Source: Heloderma charlesbogerti
Taxonomy: Eukaryota > Chordata > Lepidosauria > Squamata > Helodermatidae
Direction of reading: 5' to 3'
DNA: 64,000 nucleotides
NCBI GenBank assembly: GCA_026122225.1
Contig: JANEZZ010001904.1
Location: 992,001-1,056,000 of the forward strand
Shown: positions 10,528 through 21,720 of the stretch, in pieces
Layout: the number at the start of each line of letters is the position of its first letter
Numbering within the stretch: the stretch's first letter is position 1
Program-made: the position numbers and the translations under genes
The notes under the pieces: model-generated
What the model was told of the DNA's origin: nothing
Databases searched by the model: none
Seen by the model: the letters and a program-made list of their open reading frames with translations, nothing else

Positions 10528-10549
10528 CGGCGGCGGCGGCGGCGGCGGC
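10528..10549 (+). repeat. (CGG)7 trinucleotide run
   Basis: Seven uninterrupted CGG units plus one base, about 0.9 kb before the NRG3 start codon, in the promoter or 5' UTR. They read GCC on the other strand. Confidence 0.95.
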
Positions 10550-10760
10550 TTCTCCCGCCGCGTCTGCCTCGCCTTCCCCTCCGCTCTGCGTTCGGATTGG
10601 TCTCTCCGTTTTAAAGTGCTGTCCAAGGGTTGGCTGCAGGGCTGCTGAATAACAGGTGCAGTTTGCTGCTCCGTCGCTTCGGAGGGGGGGGGGAGGAGAA
10701 GCGGAGCAGCCGAGGAATGCTGCCGCTGCCGCTGCCGGTCCGTCCGCCGGCGACGCCGTT

Positions 10761-10778
10761 GCTGCTGCTGCTGCTGCT
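10761..10778 (+). repeat. (GCT)6 trinucleotide run
   Basis: Six GCT (CTG) units in the upstream part of the CpG island, about 0.67 kb before the start codon. Confidence 0.95.
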
Positions 10779-11195
10779 TGGGGGGGAAGGGGGCAGCACC
10801 CCGAATCAGGCGCCGGAGGAGTCCCCCCTCTCCCATCCTTGTGGGGAAACGGGCTTCGTGATTGCTGCCGAATGCGGATCCTTGGGCTCAACGAGGGGCG
10901 GAAAATCCAATAAATAAAGAGGAGCATCGTCGACGTCGTCCGAGGATTCTTGGCGACGGCCGATTCCTGTTGGCTTGCCGGGGGGCGCGGGGGGCGGTTT
11001 GGGGGAAGAAACGCCGGCGATCTTGGTCGTTTCCCGCCCCGCGATTTCCATTTGGTTTTTTTGTGTGGAGATAAATACAGCAGCGCACGAGAGGAAAGGC
11101 GGGGGAAATCGAAGGTGAACGGAGGCTCCTTCGGGCGGGCGCCGCTCGGATGGGGCGCGCTTGGCCGTTTCAGCTGATTCAGCGCCGGCTGTGCG

Positions 11196-11214
11196 GGTGC
11201 GCGCGCGCGCGCGG
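11196..11214. repeat. (GC)n alternating run
   Basis: GTGCGCGCGCGCGCGCGG, about 230 bp before the start codon. Alternating CG tracts can adopt Z-DNA; its location is typical of an active promoter. Confidence 0.9.
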
Positions 11215-11443
11215 ATATGGCGAGGGGGGGCTCTAGATAGATCTCTCTAGATTGAATGGGAAAACGTCCTTTCGGTGATTCGCGGCCGCTCCCCGCTCCA
11301 TCCCGTCGGGTCGCCCCCCTCCCCCCCCGCGCCCCCTCTCGCCTTTGCAGCCCCCTCCCCAGCCCCTCTGCTCCGCATGCTGCTCCCTCCCGCCCGATGC
11401 CTTGTCTTCCCCCCGGGGGAGGGTGTGAGAGGCACCTAGGAGG

Positions 11444-12188
11444 ATGAGCGACGGGGTCGCCGCGCCGCCGGGTGCCGCAGCTGCCGCCGAGGAGGGGGCG
11501 GCGGCCGGAGCCGGGGGCCCTGCGGAGGGCGATGGGGGCCCCGATCCCGCGGCCCGCGAGGTGCGCTGCAGCGACTGCATCGTGTGGAACCGCCAGCAGA
11601 CGTGGCTGTGCGTGGTGCCCCTCTTCATCGGCTTCGTGGGCTTGGGGCTCAGCCTGATGCTGCTCAAGTGGATCGTGGTGGGCTCCGTCAAGGAGTACGT
11701 GCCCACCGAGCTGATGGATTCCAAAGGCATCGAGCAGGACCCCTTCTTCCTCTCCAAGCAGCCCACCACGCCGCCCAAGAGCGTGGACGCCGCCACCACG
11801 TCCGGCGGCGGCGGCACCGGCACCACCTCGAGGGCGCCCAACCGCATCAGCACCCGCCTCACCACCATGACCAAGGCGCCCACCCGCTTCCCGGGCACCC
11901 GGGGCCCCATCCGGGCCGGCCCGCCGCGCTCCACCACGGCCCGCCACACGGCCGTGCCCCCGACCGTCCTGGCCCCCGCCGCCACCGTCCCTCTCAGCAC
12001 CACCGTCCTGATCTCCCGTCCGGCGCCGGGCACCCCCGGGACGCAGCCGCTGCCCGCCTGGCCCACTGCGGCATACACTACCTCCTCCTACAAGACCTAT
12101 CTTCAGGACTCGGCTCCGTCCTGGACCTTATCCCCCTTCCAGGAGGCCAGCACCACCACGCCGGAGGCCAGCCCCAGCCCCAAATACC
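11444..12188 (+). CDS. NRG3: Neuregulin-3, first coding exon (248 codons plus one base)
   Basis: NRG3 is a membrane-anchored EGF-family growth factor; its EGF domain, encoded downstream of this window, activates ERBB4 in the nervous system. The exon encodes an Ala/Gly-rich N-terminus (1-40), then CSDCIVWNRQQTW (42-54) and a hydrophobic segment of about 54-79 (WLCVVPLFIGF, LGLSLMLLKWIVVG). KEYVPTELMDSK and a long Ser/Thr/Pro-rich, mucin-like stretch follow to residue 248, including NRISTRLTT, APTRFPG and WTLSPFQ. The conserved block is nearly identical to mammalian NRG3 as I know it. ATG 11444 is chosen because an in-frame TGA lies at 11426-11428 and the -3 base is A. The exon stops after the first base of a codon (phase 1), as expected where mammals have a split His codon. 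The N-terminus is less Ala-rich than in human and keeps no signal peptide. Confidence 0.94.
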
Positions 12189-12194
12189 GTAAGT
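12189..12194 (+). other. NRG3: 5' splice site of NRG3 intron 1
   Basis: GTAAGT directly after AAATACC is a perfect donor consensus. Reading through it would add retained-intron codons up to a TGA near 12326, so splicing here is the simplest model. Confidence 0.9.
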
Positions 12195-12550
12195 GGAGGG
12201 AAACTTCTCGCTTTGTGTCCGCTCCGCAGGGGGAGGGCTTTCCCCCTTCCCTCCTTTCGGGGGTGGGCGGCGCGGGGGATCGGCGCCCCTTTGGCTGTGT
12301 GTTGGGGTCTCGTTGTTGCGGGGGGTGAAAGGTCTCATCCAGAGCAGACTTGGCGTGGTGTCAGCCACGGGGGGGGGGGGGCGGTTGCATGCCGTGCCAA
12401 AGGCACCAGCGGCCGCCTCGAAGTTTGCCTTGGCTCCTTGGCTGCTCCAGGCGAGGCTCCCTTCTCGTCTGGGGGCTTGTGATGATGCTGGAGGTGCAAC
12501 TCTTCTAGCAGCCATTGGAGGTGGAGTTCATTCACAACAAGGCAAGAAAG

Positions 12551-14370
12551 CGAGCGAGCGAGCGAGAGGCACTAACCTCCGTCTCCCACTTTCTCACGTT
12601 TCCTCCCTTGCGCTCCGCAAAATAAAAATGAAAGCGTTTAAGAACAAAGCATAACGTAATAATGACGAGGCGGAGGATATTGGGGGGATCAGAGGTCCTC
12701 TCCAGGGCTGATGGTTTGCCTGGATTGAGTGTTTCTGGAGGGAGGGGGGAGATGCTGACCTTGGTGGTTTGGTGGCTTTTAGGGAGATGAGGGCGAAGTT
12801 GAAACTGATGAGAAGTGCTTTGGACTGGAGTCTTGCCTAGGCTGTGTTCAGGACCGCTTGACAAAGGGCGCGGGTTGGTGCGTTTGCCTCAGCTTTCCAT
12901 AGAAGCCTCCCCATTACCCCCCTCTCCCCCACCCCCCAGAAATGCTTTCCAACTCAGCTATGATCCACAGCCCCTTCCTTCCCATGGGGGCTCCACAGTT
13001 GCAAAATAATGGGTGCCAATTCCATTTCAGGAGAATGGAGCACAGCACACCCCGTGAATATATGCATCTGCTCTGGGAAGTCGCCTTTCTCTTCCTGCGA
13101 GGCTTGCTCCAGCCTCATCAAATGAGTGCATCCATGGTGTGTGTGTGAGAGAGATTTCCCAGGAATGTGCGTGATGGGTGGGGATCTTTTCGTTTTCTTT
13201 TGGACTAGGGTATCTGTATTCAGCACTAATCCCCCCACCCTCCAACCCTTTACACGGAGTCTATTCTCACCCCCACTTCTCATTTGAAAATGAGTTGGAT
13301 TGGGTAGTCTCCTCTGAAGGTTATCAAGGACAAACACCATCTCAGTGCTAAGCCAACTTCTGGATGCTGCTATTTAAGGGTGGGTGGGTGGGTGTGAAAC
13401 CTATGTGCCTATAACCGGATATCTTCCTTCTCTCTCCCTCCATACAGTATAGGAAGCCAGGGACTTTTGGTTCCTACATTAATTCTCCTCGTTGTAGGAA
13501 ATGTAAATCCAATTGAATGGTACCATCTGAAGCAATTTTATTGCACCTTCCCCCCCCGCCCCCCTTTTGCATGCTGATCTGGCAGCTTTGCTGATTTAGA
13601 TAATTCGTACTCTCTTTCTGTTTTAAATGTTTATTGAAAGCTATTTACCGCTCATAACCTGGGATGAAGAATGATATGTACAAGCCAAAGGTTGCTGAGA
13701 TTCGGGAAAGAGGCAAAGGCGGCCGGGGGAGGGGGGGCTACTGGCCTGCAGGGTCAACCAGGAAGGAAAGGTGCAACTCAATATAGTTCTAGTAGTGGTC
13801 AGTGACAGATAATATATTCTGTGGTCAATGAAGAAGAGGCTGCTGAAAGGCTGTGACTGTGAGTTGCAGTAGATGAGTGCCCTTTTTTGTGATGGGTGTG
13901 TGTGTGTGTGGGGGGAGCCCTACAAATGTCTGCTCCTTTTCAGAGGATGAAGCTGTGGCTGAAATGCACAGAGGCCTTGGCTGCTACACTCCATTCCCCA
14001 CCTCCCTCCCAAGACTGCCTGGTTTTCTCATTCTATGCCCACTCTTGCGCTGAAAGCATCGCTGGAGCAGAAACCTATGTGGCGTTTCCCAACTGCATTG
14101 ATTTTTTCGGAGATGCTGTATCCAGGGGTGCTGGACAGGCAGGATGCTGTAAAATTTGGAGATGCTACTGTACCTGCAGCCCCTTTCCTTCTCTTGTGCT
14201 CATCTCTCCATTTTTAAAAATTTCTTCCTGATCTGTAAGACTGGAAAATCCACGATGATTTTCTAACCGTCTGTGCCGAGTTGTTAGATTACAGAACCTG
14301 TTTAATGCATGACTGTCAGTCAGCTGGCAGGACCTACTTCTCACCCCAGTCTATCTCATTTTTTCTCTTT
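12551..14370. other. Intron, no recognised element
   Basis: A short GCGA run at 12551-12570 and a GGGT run near 13378-13393 are the only regular features. The open frames here are short and unlike any family I know. Confidence 0.55.
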
Positions 14371-14385
14371 CCCTCCCTCCCTCCC

Positions 14386-14431
<46 letters not shown>

Positions 14432-14434
14432 ACA
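14371..14434. repeat. (CCCT)n-(CT)n-(CA)n compound microsatellite
   Basis: A C/T run shifts into about 14 CA units. Confidence 0.95.
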
Positions 14435-15184
14435 TCACCACACATACGTAATCAAGTGTTTATGCTTGCAGGCCATCCTTGGTCCACGTCTTGCTAATAT
14501 AACAATTTAAATCAGAGGTTAGAGGAGGGTGTTCCCTCCCTCTTCTCTGCTCCCCCCCCCAGCACCAGCTTTTCTGAAGCACAAAATATGTGAAGTGCAA
14601 ATCCACCAGAAACTGACCCTGTTTGAGCACATTGATAGCCTGTGATTATCATTAACAGCAGATTAAATAGATTGCATAAAAAGGAGTGGAATTTATAGGG
14701 CATGTGGAATTCCTCTCCCTCCACTCCCCCCCCCTGCCGCCAAAGTTGCTTAATTTTCTGATTCAGATAATCTTTCTATCAGGTTACAGTAGGAACTGAG
14801 TAGAAGTGATATTGTAATCTTTCCTTTGCGGATGGCTGACATGGGGGGTGCTTGACCTTCTGACCTAATATCTACGTCTTCCACTCACTTTGATGCTTGC
14901 CGCCTTTTTTTAGGGCCTTTTGTAGGAAAGGGGCGGGAGAAGATAAAAGGAAGACATACTTTAAAAATCTTTTTAGGTTGCCAGACTCAGCTGCCTACCT
15001 GCTCCTCCCATGAGTCTTTCTGCTATTAATTAAAATAAATGAAATGAAAGCAGTTCCTAGAGAATTATGTGAATAAGAATATGACTAGGTTTGGTGCCCT
15101 GTCTGAGCAGATTCCAGTATGATCATCTGGACTGGAAAGGCTCATGTCAAAGGCAAAGATGTACTACCCTGTTAAGCTAAATAC

Positions 15185-15340
15185 AATTTTAGAAAATTGT
15201 AGTTCCGTGAGGGGGCGTGGCTCGGGATGCCTAGTGGAATTCTCAGCACCTCACCAAACTACAATTCCCAGGATACTCTTAGGGGAGCCATGATAGTTCA
15301 AAGTGGTATAAAATAGATAGAGGTTTTGTAGTGCAGACAG
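15185..15340. mobile_element. Probable MITE fragment
   Basis: AATTGTAGTTCCGTGAGG and ACCAAACTACAATTCCCAGG form inverted copies about 70 bp apart. TTCAAAGTGGTATAAAATAG follows, a pattern common in reptile DNA-transposon relics. The boundaries are not clear. From 15341 to 16594 I see nothing recognisable. Confidence 0.45.
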
Positions 15341-16594
15341 GGACCTGCACTTGTCTCCTTGCTGTGTTTGAAGGAATGTCTGCTCTGGGCACACGCCAGA
15401 TGATGTTTGAGATGGTGGTTGGTGTTTTAGAGGAAGATTGTTCTTCAGTGAGTTTGCTCAGTGGCAAGCTCTTTCCTCTGTTTTGAAGAGTCACTCACTC
15501 AGTCATCTGCTCTTTATCATCAGCAAACACAACCAATGTGCAATGGGCCTCCATGGAGATCATTGCAGAATTTAAACTAATCTTAGTCTGGTGCTCATAA
15601 ATTACAGCAGAGTTTCTCAAAATGGAATTTCTGACACCAGAAGGGACAAAGGAAGTCTCACTTACAAGTGTGTGGGGTGAGAACAAACAAGCAGTGAACG
15701 CTGAAGTTGCTTAGCTTTCCTACAGGGCCACAAACCTATCTATATTTAGTAAAGACAGTAACAATAGAAATATGGAAGAAAATAGTGATTGTGGCTGGGA
15801 ATGTAGCCGTAGTGTCACTAGAGTGGAACAGCTAGTAGGGGCACTTGTCCTAGTGCAAACTGGACAGGGGTAAAATATTTCATCAACGATTTTGTATTGT
15901 CAGTGATTTTGATAATGTTAATATCATTTTTTTTCCTGCTCAGAGGCTTAGCAAGGGCAGCAGGCCAGGCAATGTAGCCTCTTACTAGACCTGTGTTTGC
16001 AGCCAAAGACAGAAAACCACACTCAGCTACTGAACTCTATGTGATCAAGCCAGAGAACACTGAAGAGATGTAACATTGGACTGGAGCCGATAGCAGGATT
16101 GTTTTTTGTTTATAAAAACAAGTGCTTCTCAGTAGGACTGGGGCAATTTACAGGAGGGGTGACAACTTGGTATTTCAGCATCAGTTGGTGCCAGGTCAAG
16201 GTTTGGGAAGATAAGTGGTATAAGATTGGAAATCTGCCCCAAATATAGAAGAGGTTAGTTATGGCATTAGAAAGCAGAGTGCCCCGGAAGAAGTGGTGGT
16301 GAGATTTTATCCTCTGTCTAGCAGAAGGGAGAGAAACTCAAAAAGGTGGGGCCTGAACCTATAAACAGAGCTTTGACAACACAACACGAAACAAAAGTGG
16401 GACTCCTGAATTAAAGGAAGCTACCAATTATTAATTAAAAGGGAAAACACATGTCCCCCCCAACTTTATTGTATAACTGCTAATATAAATTGAAGTGGTT
16501 TTACAGGTGTATGCTTTTCTAGGGCTGAAAGCATGGATGAATCGGTAAATTAATCGACAAATTCATTCATTGCAGATTAAAAACTGATCACTAT

Positions 16595-16800
16595 ATTTGG
16601 TGACCCAGGTTCTAGTCCTCACTTGGCCATGGAAGCTCACTGGATGACTTTGGGTCAGTCAGACTCTCAGCCCAACCTACCTCACAGGGTTGTTGTTGTG
16701 AGGATAAAATGGAGAGGAGGAAGATTATGTATACTGCCCTGAGTTCCTTAAGGAGGAAAAAAGGTGTGATATAAATGTAATAAATGAATGAATGAATGAT
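16595..16800 (+). mobile_element. tRNA-derived SINE, 3' portion
   Basis: The body has GTTCTAGTCCTCACTTGGCC, GACTTTGGGTCAGTCA, CTCACAGGGTTGTTG and a tail GATATAAATGTAATAAATGA with repeated AATG. It matches the copy at 19311. Confidence 0.7.
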
Positions 16801-16861
16801 TTAAATTAGAGGCATCCCTTTGATTCAGTGCTGTTGTCTGTGCTCGCTCTCTCGCTCGCTT

Positions 16862-16862
<1 letters not shown>

Positions 16863-16894
<32 letters not shown>
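16863..16894. repeat. (CT)n microsatellite
   Basis: About 16 CT units. Confidence 0.95.
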
Positions 16895-16900
<6 letters not shown>

Positions 16901-17530
16901 CCTGAGTCAAGTGTTGTGCTGTAGTTGGTTTTCCAAACACCTGTCTGAATTATTTAGTTGAGAAAAACTGGAATTTGTTTTCAGTTCCTTGGAACATGAC
17001 TTCCAGTTGGTATAATGTAGTATTTAATCTGTTAATGATGCTGTTTAATCAGGCATAATCAAAACAACCAATTGACGTAGGAAACTAGCTGGCTGATAGC
17101 CTTAAGTCCCACCCCCCTTTTGATATTTTTGGTTCTAGAGTGACTTTGTTGCTATGTAAAGCTGAAATATTATACTTATATTAGATCTCTGCAAGAATTC
17201 ATCAGCATAGTGAAACTGCTTCCTCTTGCAGAAATTTATGGCCTAGCAGAACAACAAGGAGCAGCCAGTGCAGGATCACATAATGCAGAAGAGCCAAAAT
17301 AGAGTGATGTTCCAGAAACTGTAATCAATACCCTTTTGAGAAATGTAACGGAGAGGTCTTGCTACAAGCGTGAGCTGCTACCTGGGGTTGCTTTCATTTT
17401 CCTTTAGTTCTCATTCAGAAATATAAAGCTTACCTACTGTAATCAATAATGTGGAACTAGTAAATGTACTCATCATGATGATGAGAAGGGTGTGTGTGGA
17501 AAGAAGGCTGAGGATCTGCTGAGACCTCTG

Positions 17531-17587
17531 TGAGTGGTTTGCAAAGAGTGCACGCAGAGTTTATGTGCACTCTTTTCAAACCACTTA
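17531..17587. repeat. Short inverted repeat
   Basis: GTGGTTTGCAAAGAGTGCAC pairs with GTGCACTCTTTTCAAACCAC across a loop of about 15 bases. It could be a minimal MITE or the core of one. The flanks on both sides (16895-17530 and 17588-18044) hold only a CA run at 17692-17715. Confidence 0.6.
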
Positions 17588-17691
17588 CAGGGCCATAGGC
17601 GCACGCACAGAACCCTACCTCACATGGGAATTCTGACCATGGAGGCTGAGCTATGGCTGGTTGGGAGGCCTCAGGTGTAGTGCTTTATCCG

Positions 17692-17715
17692 ACACACACA
17701 CACACACACACACAC
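17692..17715. repeat. (CA)n microsatellite
   Basis: About 12 CA units. Confidence 0.95.
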
Positions 17716-18044
17716 CATGCATAAGTAAATAGGAGCCATTCATTTTTTACAGGCGAAAATAGAAGAGTGCACCTAAGGACACCACTGAGGCAGCACAAGT
17801 GAACCCTGCGCTCTGGCCCTGGGAAGCCCAGCATCCAGACTAAGGGGTTGGTTTTGCCTCCTTGCAGCTGTGCCCTGGTCTGGAGTGCAGTTCATCTGCT
17901 TTCCTCCAGAGAATTCACTGAGAGCCACTGAGAACTGAGCCACCCACGGTCTTCATCACTCCATCCTTTCATCTTGTATCCCTTCTATCCCTTCTTTTTC
18001 TTGGTACAACGTTAGAGTGTGGGATGGAATCTTGGAAATGCTAC

Positions 18045-18165
18045 AGCAGGGGTACAGAACCTCTTGCAGTCCAAGGGCCGTATTCAATTTTGGAGTTTTC
18101 AGGGGCCGCACTGCTGTGGTGGGTGGGGCCAAAGGCACTCGACCACTGAGTTGAGCACCGCCTTT
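18045..18165. mobile_element. Possible hAT-like fragment (CAGGGGTACAGAACC)
   Basis: CAGGGGTACAGAACCTCTTG, then TCCAAGGGCCG and a GGGGCCAAAGGCA stretch resemble vertebrate hAT-derived MITE left ends. No matching right end was found. Confidence 0.35.
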
Positions 18166-18469
18166 CCAAACCATGATATTACTATATTACATTATGATAA
18201 TTTATACAGCATTGTTAGCATACCTGAAACTTCACAAATTTTTTTTAAAGAGTCCCTGTCCCATCATGCTTACAGGCTAAATTTAACCAGGGGCTGGGGA
18301 AGAGGGAAAACAGGGGAAGGAGCAATAGTAGCAAACCATGGAGTGAGGGACAATACTGGAATCGTAATGATGTTTTGTCAAGAGTGACAGAAATGTCCAC
18401 CCTTGTTCAGTGTTTACCATTTGTTCAGACTGAATTTGTATAGTTTATTGAACCCAATTTTGATATTAA

Positions 18470-18720
18470 ACTGGAGCAAGTGTAGTTTGGTGTATAGTGT
18501 GCTGAAGCCGGGGACTGCAAGGTCTATTTTCAAGTCCCAGCATAATCATAGACTCAGCAGATGGCCTTGGCAAGCTGGGCAGGTACAAAATGAAGAATTG
18601 GCACAATTCCAGGCTTATGGAAGTAACCCCAGCCTCAGTTCTCTGTCTGTTAAACTAAGAGTGATGGTGGACACCTCACAGGATTGTTGTGAAATAAGTA
18701 AGAATGGTAAGAACACTTTG
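18470..18720 (+). mobile_element. Degenerate SINE-like repeat
   Basis: TGGTGTATAGTGTGCTGAAG, TTTTCAAGTCCCAGC, then CTCAGTTCTCTGTCTGT and CTCACAGGATTGTTGTGA parallel the tRNA-derived SINE bodies at 16595 and 19311, but are much diverged. Confidence 0.45.
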
Positions 18721-18812
18721 CCTAGTAAACTCCTCTCCTCTCATGCTGCATATAGGAAAATATTTTTATTAATTTTCAGTCACATTATCATCTATCTCTC
18801 TATAAAGATCAT

Positions 18813-19195
18813 GGGCTTCTCCACAGGGGCTTTTATCCCACTATTGAGTGTGGTTACTCACGAAAGGTTGCGGGTCCTTTAGATGACGTTGTCAACCTCC
18901 AGGGCATCTCCCGCATTAAATTACCTTTATTCCATTTTTTAAAAGATCGGAGATAAAGAGCTGTCAAATTACTGCACTTGAGTTCCCTCGTGAAAAGAGG
19001 AAAATGTGCAATAAGAGGAGCCAGACCCCAACGCCATCTAGTGGCTGTATAATGAAACCCTGATAAAGGGGGAAAGGAGGGGGAAAAGGGGGAAGGAAGC
19101 ACGTGTAAAGGGAGTCTGCCATGATCCTGCATTTAAAATGGAAGCAGAAAGCCCCATTTTAAATGCGGGATTTTAGGCTGGTGTAGAGATGCTCC
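18813..19195. mobile_element. DNA-transposon MITE, family also at 61089
   Basis: The ends GGGCTTCTCCACAGGGGCTT and AGGCTGGTGTAGAGATGCTC are approximate inverted repeats. The interior has GGGTCCTTTAGATGACGTTG and CCATCTAGTGGCTGTATAA, both found again at 61089-61456. A rearranged, partly reversed relative lies at 23210-23470. Confidence 0.6.
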
Positions 19196-19310
19196 GTGTC
19201 ATCCCCCACACACACTTTGTTATTCCTCTTCCTCATCCCTTCCATTTCACATCACCTTTGAAGATAACCTAGGAACTTGCTATTGTTATTCACTAATAAA
19301 ATGCCTGTCC

Positions 19311-19507
19311 ATGTGGTGTAGTGTTTAGAGTGTTGGAATGGGACTCGGGAGAGCCAGGTTCTAGTCCCCACTTGGCTATGAAGCTCACTGGGAGACTTTG
19401 GGCCACTCACTGACTCTCAGCCTAACCTACCTCACAGGGTGGTTGTGAGGTTAAATGGAGAGGAGGAGGGAGATTGTGGGAAAAATTAATAATAATAATA
19501 ATAATAA
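19311..19507 (+). mobile_element. tRNA-derived SINE with (AAT)n tail
   Basis: It starts ATGTGGTGTAGTGTTTAGAG (A-box region), then GGTTCTAGTCC (B-box), then the body shared with 16595. It ends in an AAT run at 19487-19507. Confidence 0.75.
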
Positions 19508-19510
19508 AAT

Positions 19511-20065
19511 AAAAACAATGTTGGGTGGTGTGTCTATGAACCCCTATATTGCAGGGACCTCCAATGGGGAGCTATACCTTTCTATGCCCTGTTATAACTT
19601 AGAAGGTTAAAAATTGTAGCAGCTCCTATCTTTGCAGCAGCACTCCTTCCTATCTTGCTCTGGATTCCATTTCTGCATGTGGCACTGAGTTCTGCACTGG
19701 ACCTTGAAATCTTTTGTGCCCATAGCCCACCCACATCCAGACCATGTTGCTCCTGAGTTTGGTCTGAAGCCTTAAGAAGGTCTTCCTAATACATGCACAC
19801 ATACAGAGAGACCTTTCTTCTCTTCTGGATCCCTTCTCAAGTCTCTCAGTGAGAATGAGACACAGCCAATGATCCCACCCAGGCCTGACGCGTTGGCCCA
19901 CTTCCACATACGGCACCCAGTGTTGTCATCTGCAGAGTACCTCCCTAGGCAGGCAGACGATGAGATGAGCTTTGTACGGGCCGGCCTGACTGCAGGTTGG
20001 TGAAGGAGGTACTGTAAGTGAGTGGTTTGGCTGGCCGGCTTATTGATGTTCAACCTGTTCTGAAG
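19511..20065. other. Intron, nothing recognised
   Basis: No repeat family or convincing coding frame is visible. Confidence 0.5.
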
Positions 20066-20069
20066 GGGG

Positions 20070-20850
20070 TTGCATGGATGGAGCACCTTTTTATCAGCTT
20101 AGGCTGATATACCAACTACATCCTCATCTAGACAGAGATAGCTACAGTTATCCATGCCCTGATAACCTCTCATCTCGATTACTGCAATGTGGTATATGTG
20201 GGGCTGCCTTTGAAAATAGTCCAGAGACTCCGGCTTGTCCAAAACAGGGCCGTTAATGGGGACTGGCCAATGTGATCATATTATGCCAGTGCTTTCCTAG
20301 GTGCACTAGCTGCCAGTGCATGTCCAGGGGCCCAAATCAAAGTGCTGGTATTAACATTCAGTGTCCTAAACGGCTTTGGGCTAAGTTATCTGAAGGATCA
20401 TCTCCTCCCATATGCACCTGCCCAGACCCTAAGTTCATCTTCAGGGGTCCTCCTCGGGGAGCTCCTGTCAAAGGAAGTGATGGGGGTGGCTACCAAGAAG
20501 AGGGCCTTTTCTGCTGTGGCACCCCAGTTGTGGAATGAGCTCCCCAGAGAGGCTTGCCTGGTGCCTATGTTGTGCTCTTTGAGGTGTCAGGTGAAGACCT
20601 TTTTATTTTCCCAGCCATTTAGTCGTTTAGCTCTGTTGTTTTAAATCTGTTACTGTATTTTAAATCTCTGCATTGCTGCTAGGTTTTATTTTGGCTTGTA
20701 CTTTATATCATACGTTTAAGCTTTTACATTTTATATTGTATTTTCTGTTACATTTTGTGGTTTTAATTGCTGTGAACTGCCCAAAGAGTTTCGGCTATTG
20801 GGCAGTATAGAAATGTAATAAATAAAGTAAACTAATAAAATAAATAAATA
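20070..20850 (+). mobile_element. L2-like LINE, 3' end
   Basis: Decayed frames preserve the C-terminal block of vertebrate L2/CR1-group RTs: GLSYLKDHLLPYAP, then KKRAFSAVAPQLWNELP and VKTFLF (about 20380-20615). The 3' UTR ends GTGAACTGCCCAAAGAGTTT, CTATTGGGCAGTATAGAAAT and a TAAATAAA tail. The same end occurs at 43536, 39430 and 56765. The exact LINE family is uncertain. Confidence 0.7.
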
Positions 20851-21549
20851 AATAAATGTAGACCCAGCTATATATAATATATAATATAAATGACATTAAG
20901 GGCCAAGTAGAATTGATGCGAAAGGCAAAGAGAGCCCCAGGGAGCCTGAATTTGATTAGAGTAGCAGCCAGGAGAGCATCTTCTCAATCCAAATTGGATT
21001 CTGGAGTGGCTTTTCTACCTGCAGAGGGAAATATACTAGGGGAAGGTCTATGTATCTTTTCTCATATAGGGAACAAGAAGTTGGGGTGTGTGTGTGTGTG
21101 TGTGTGTGTGTGGTGGAATATGGCCTGCAGAGAAAGAGTTATGCAAACTCTGCCCCCAGCCACAGCTCCAATCAAATTTGGACCCCCACCCCACTCCATA
21201 GCAGCATTAAAGTTTAAAGAAAATCAGGAGAATGAGTCTGTAGACTCATGGCTAGTTTGGCCCCAAGTCCTTCAGGCTGATTCTACAATCTTGGGCAGTC
21301 AACTGCAAAAGAAAAGAGTTGCAAGAGCACACTTGCAAGGAATAATTTGTGACACTGCGTCTTCGTGGGTCAGATTTCCTAAGAATTCAGCTGTGTTTTA
21401 TTTTTATTTATTCATTTATTTATTGTGCTTTTAAACTGCCCAGCAAGCTCTCTGTTTACACGTGAAGACTTTGCTCCACCACCAGTGATTAAAAATAGGA
21501 CTGCCAAATTGAATCAAAGACTATGTGTACTGCTTCAAGCTTTTATCTC
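20851..21549. other. Intron with (GT)n at 21086-21112
   Basis: A GT run of about 13 units and a short TTTATTTATTCATTTATT tract near 21400 are seen. No other feature is recognised. Confidence 0.55.
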
Positions 21550-21715
21550 AGGGTATGATTGAGACACCTTGCTGAAGCTAAGCAGAACTGGGTCTGGCCG
21601 GTGCCTGGATGGGGGGCCTCCCGGAAACTCCTTGCATGACCCCTTGAGTTCCATGATGGAAGAAAGCAGAAAGGTGGGATATAAATGTACTCGATAAAAT
21701 CAGTCATTCATAAGA
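21550..21715 (+). mobile_element. 5S rRNA-like SINE
   Basis: TTGCTGAAGCTAAGCAGAAC, then GGTGCCTGGATGGGGGGCCTC, parallels the internal promoter of 5S rRNA. The tail GGTGGGATATAAATGTACTC differs from the CR1 tail of the 7268 and 25226 copies, so this is a different 5S-headed retroposon lineage. It is strongly diverged. Confidence 0.55.
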
Positions 21716-21720
21716 TTAGG

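Larger units (their letters stand above)
9780..12450 (+). promoter_or_regulatory. NRG3: CpG island spanning the NRG3 promoter, 5' UTR and exon 1
   Basis: GC content and CpG density rise sharply from about 9780 and fall after about 12450, against AT-rich flanks. The island ends just inside the intron. I see no convincing TATA box, as expected for a CpG-island promoter, so the transcription start cannot be fixed. Polyglycine- and polyproline-like open frames on both strands here reflect base composition. Confidence 0.75.

Noticed and set aside
10448..11947. A 499-codon open frame on the minus strand across the CpG island and exon 1
   Set aside because: Ala/Gly/Arg/Pro-rich composition, overlap with a well-supported NRG3 exon on the other strand, and no known domain. 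Long open frames are expected in GC-rich DNA that lacks A/T-rich stops.
11584..12192. Alternative + strand frame inside NRG3 exon 1 (about 200 codons, His/Arg/Pro-rich)
   Set aside because: It is a shifted reading of the same GC-rich exon; the conserved NRG3 protein lies in the other frame.
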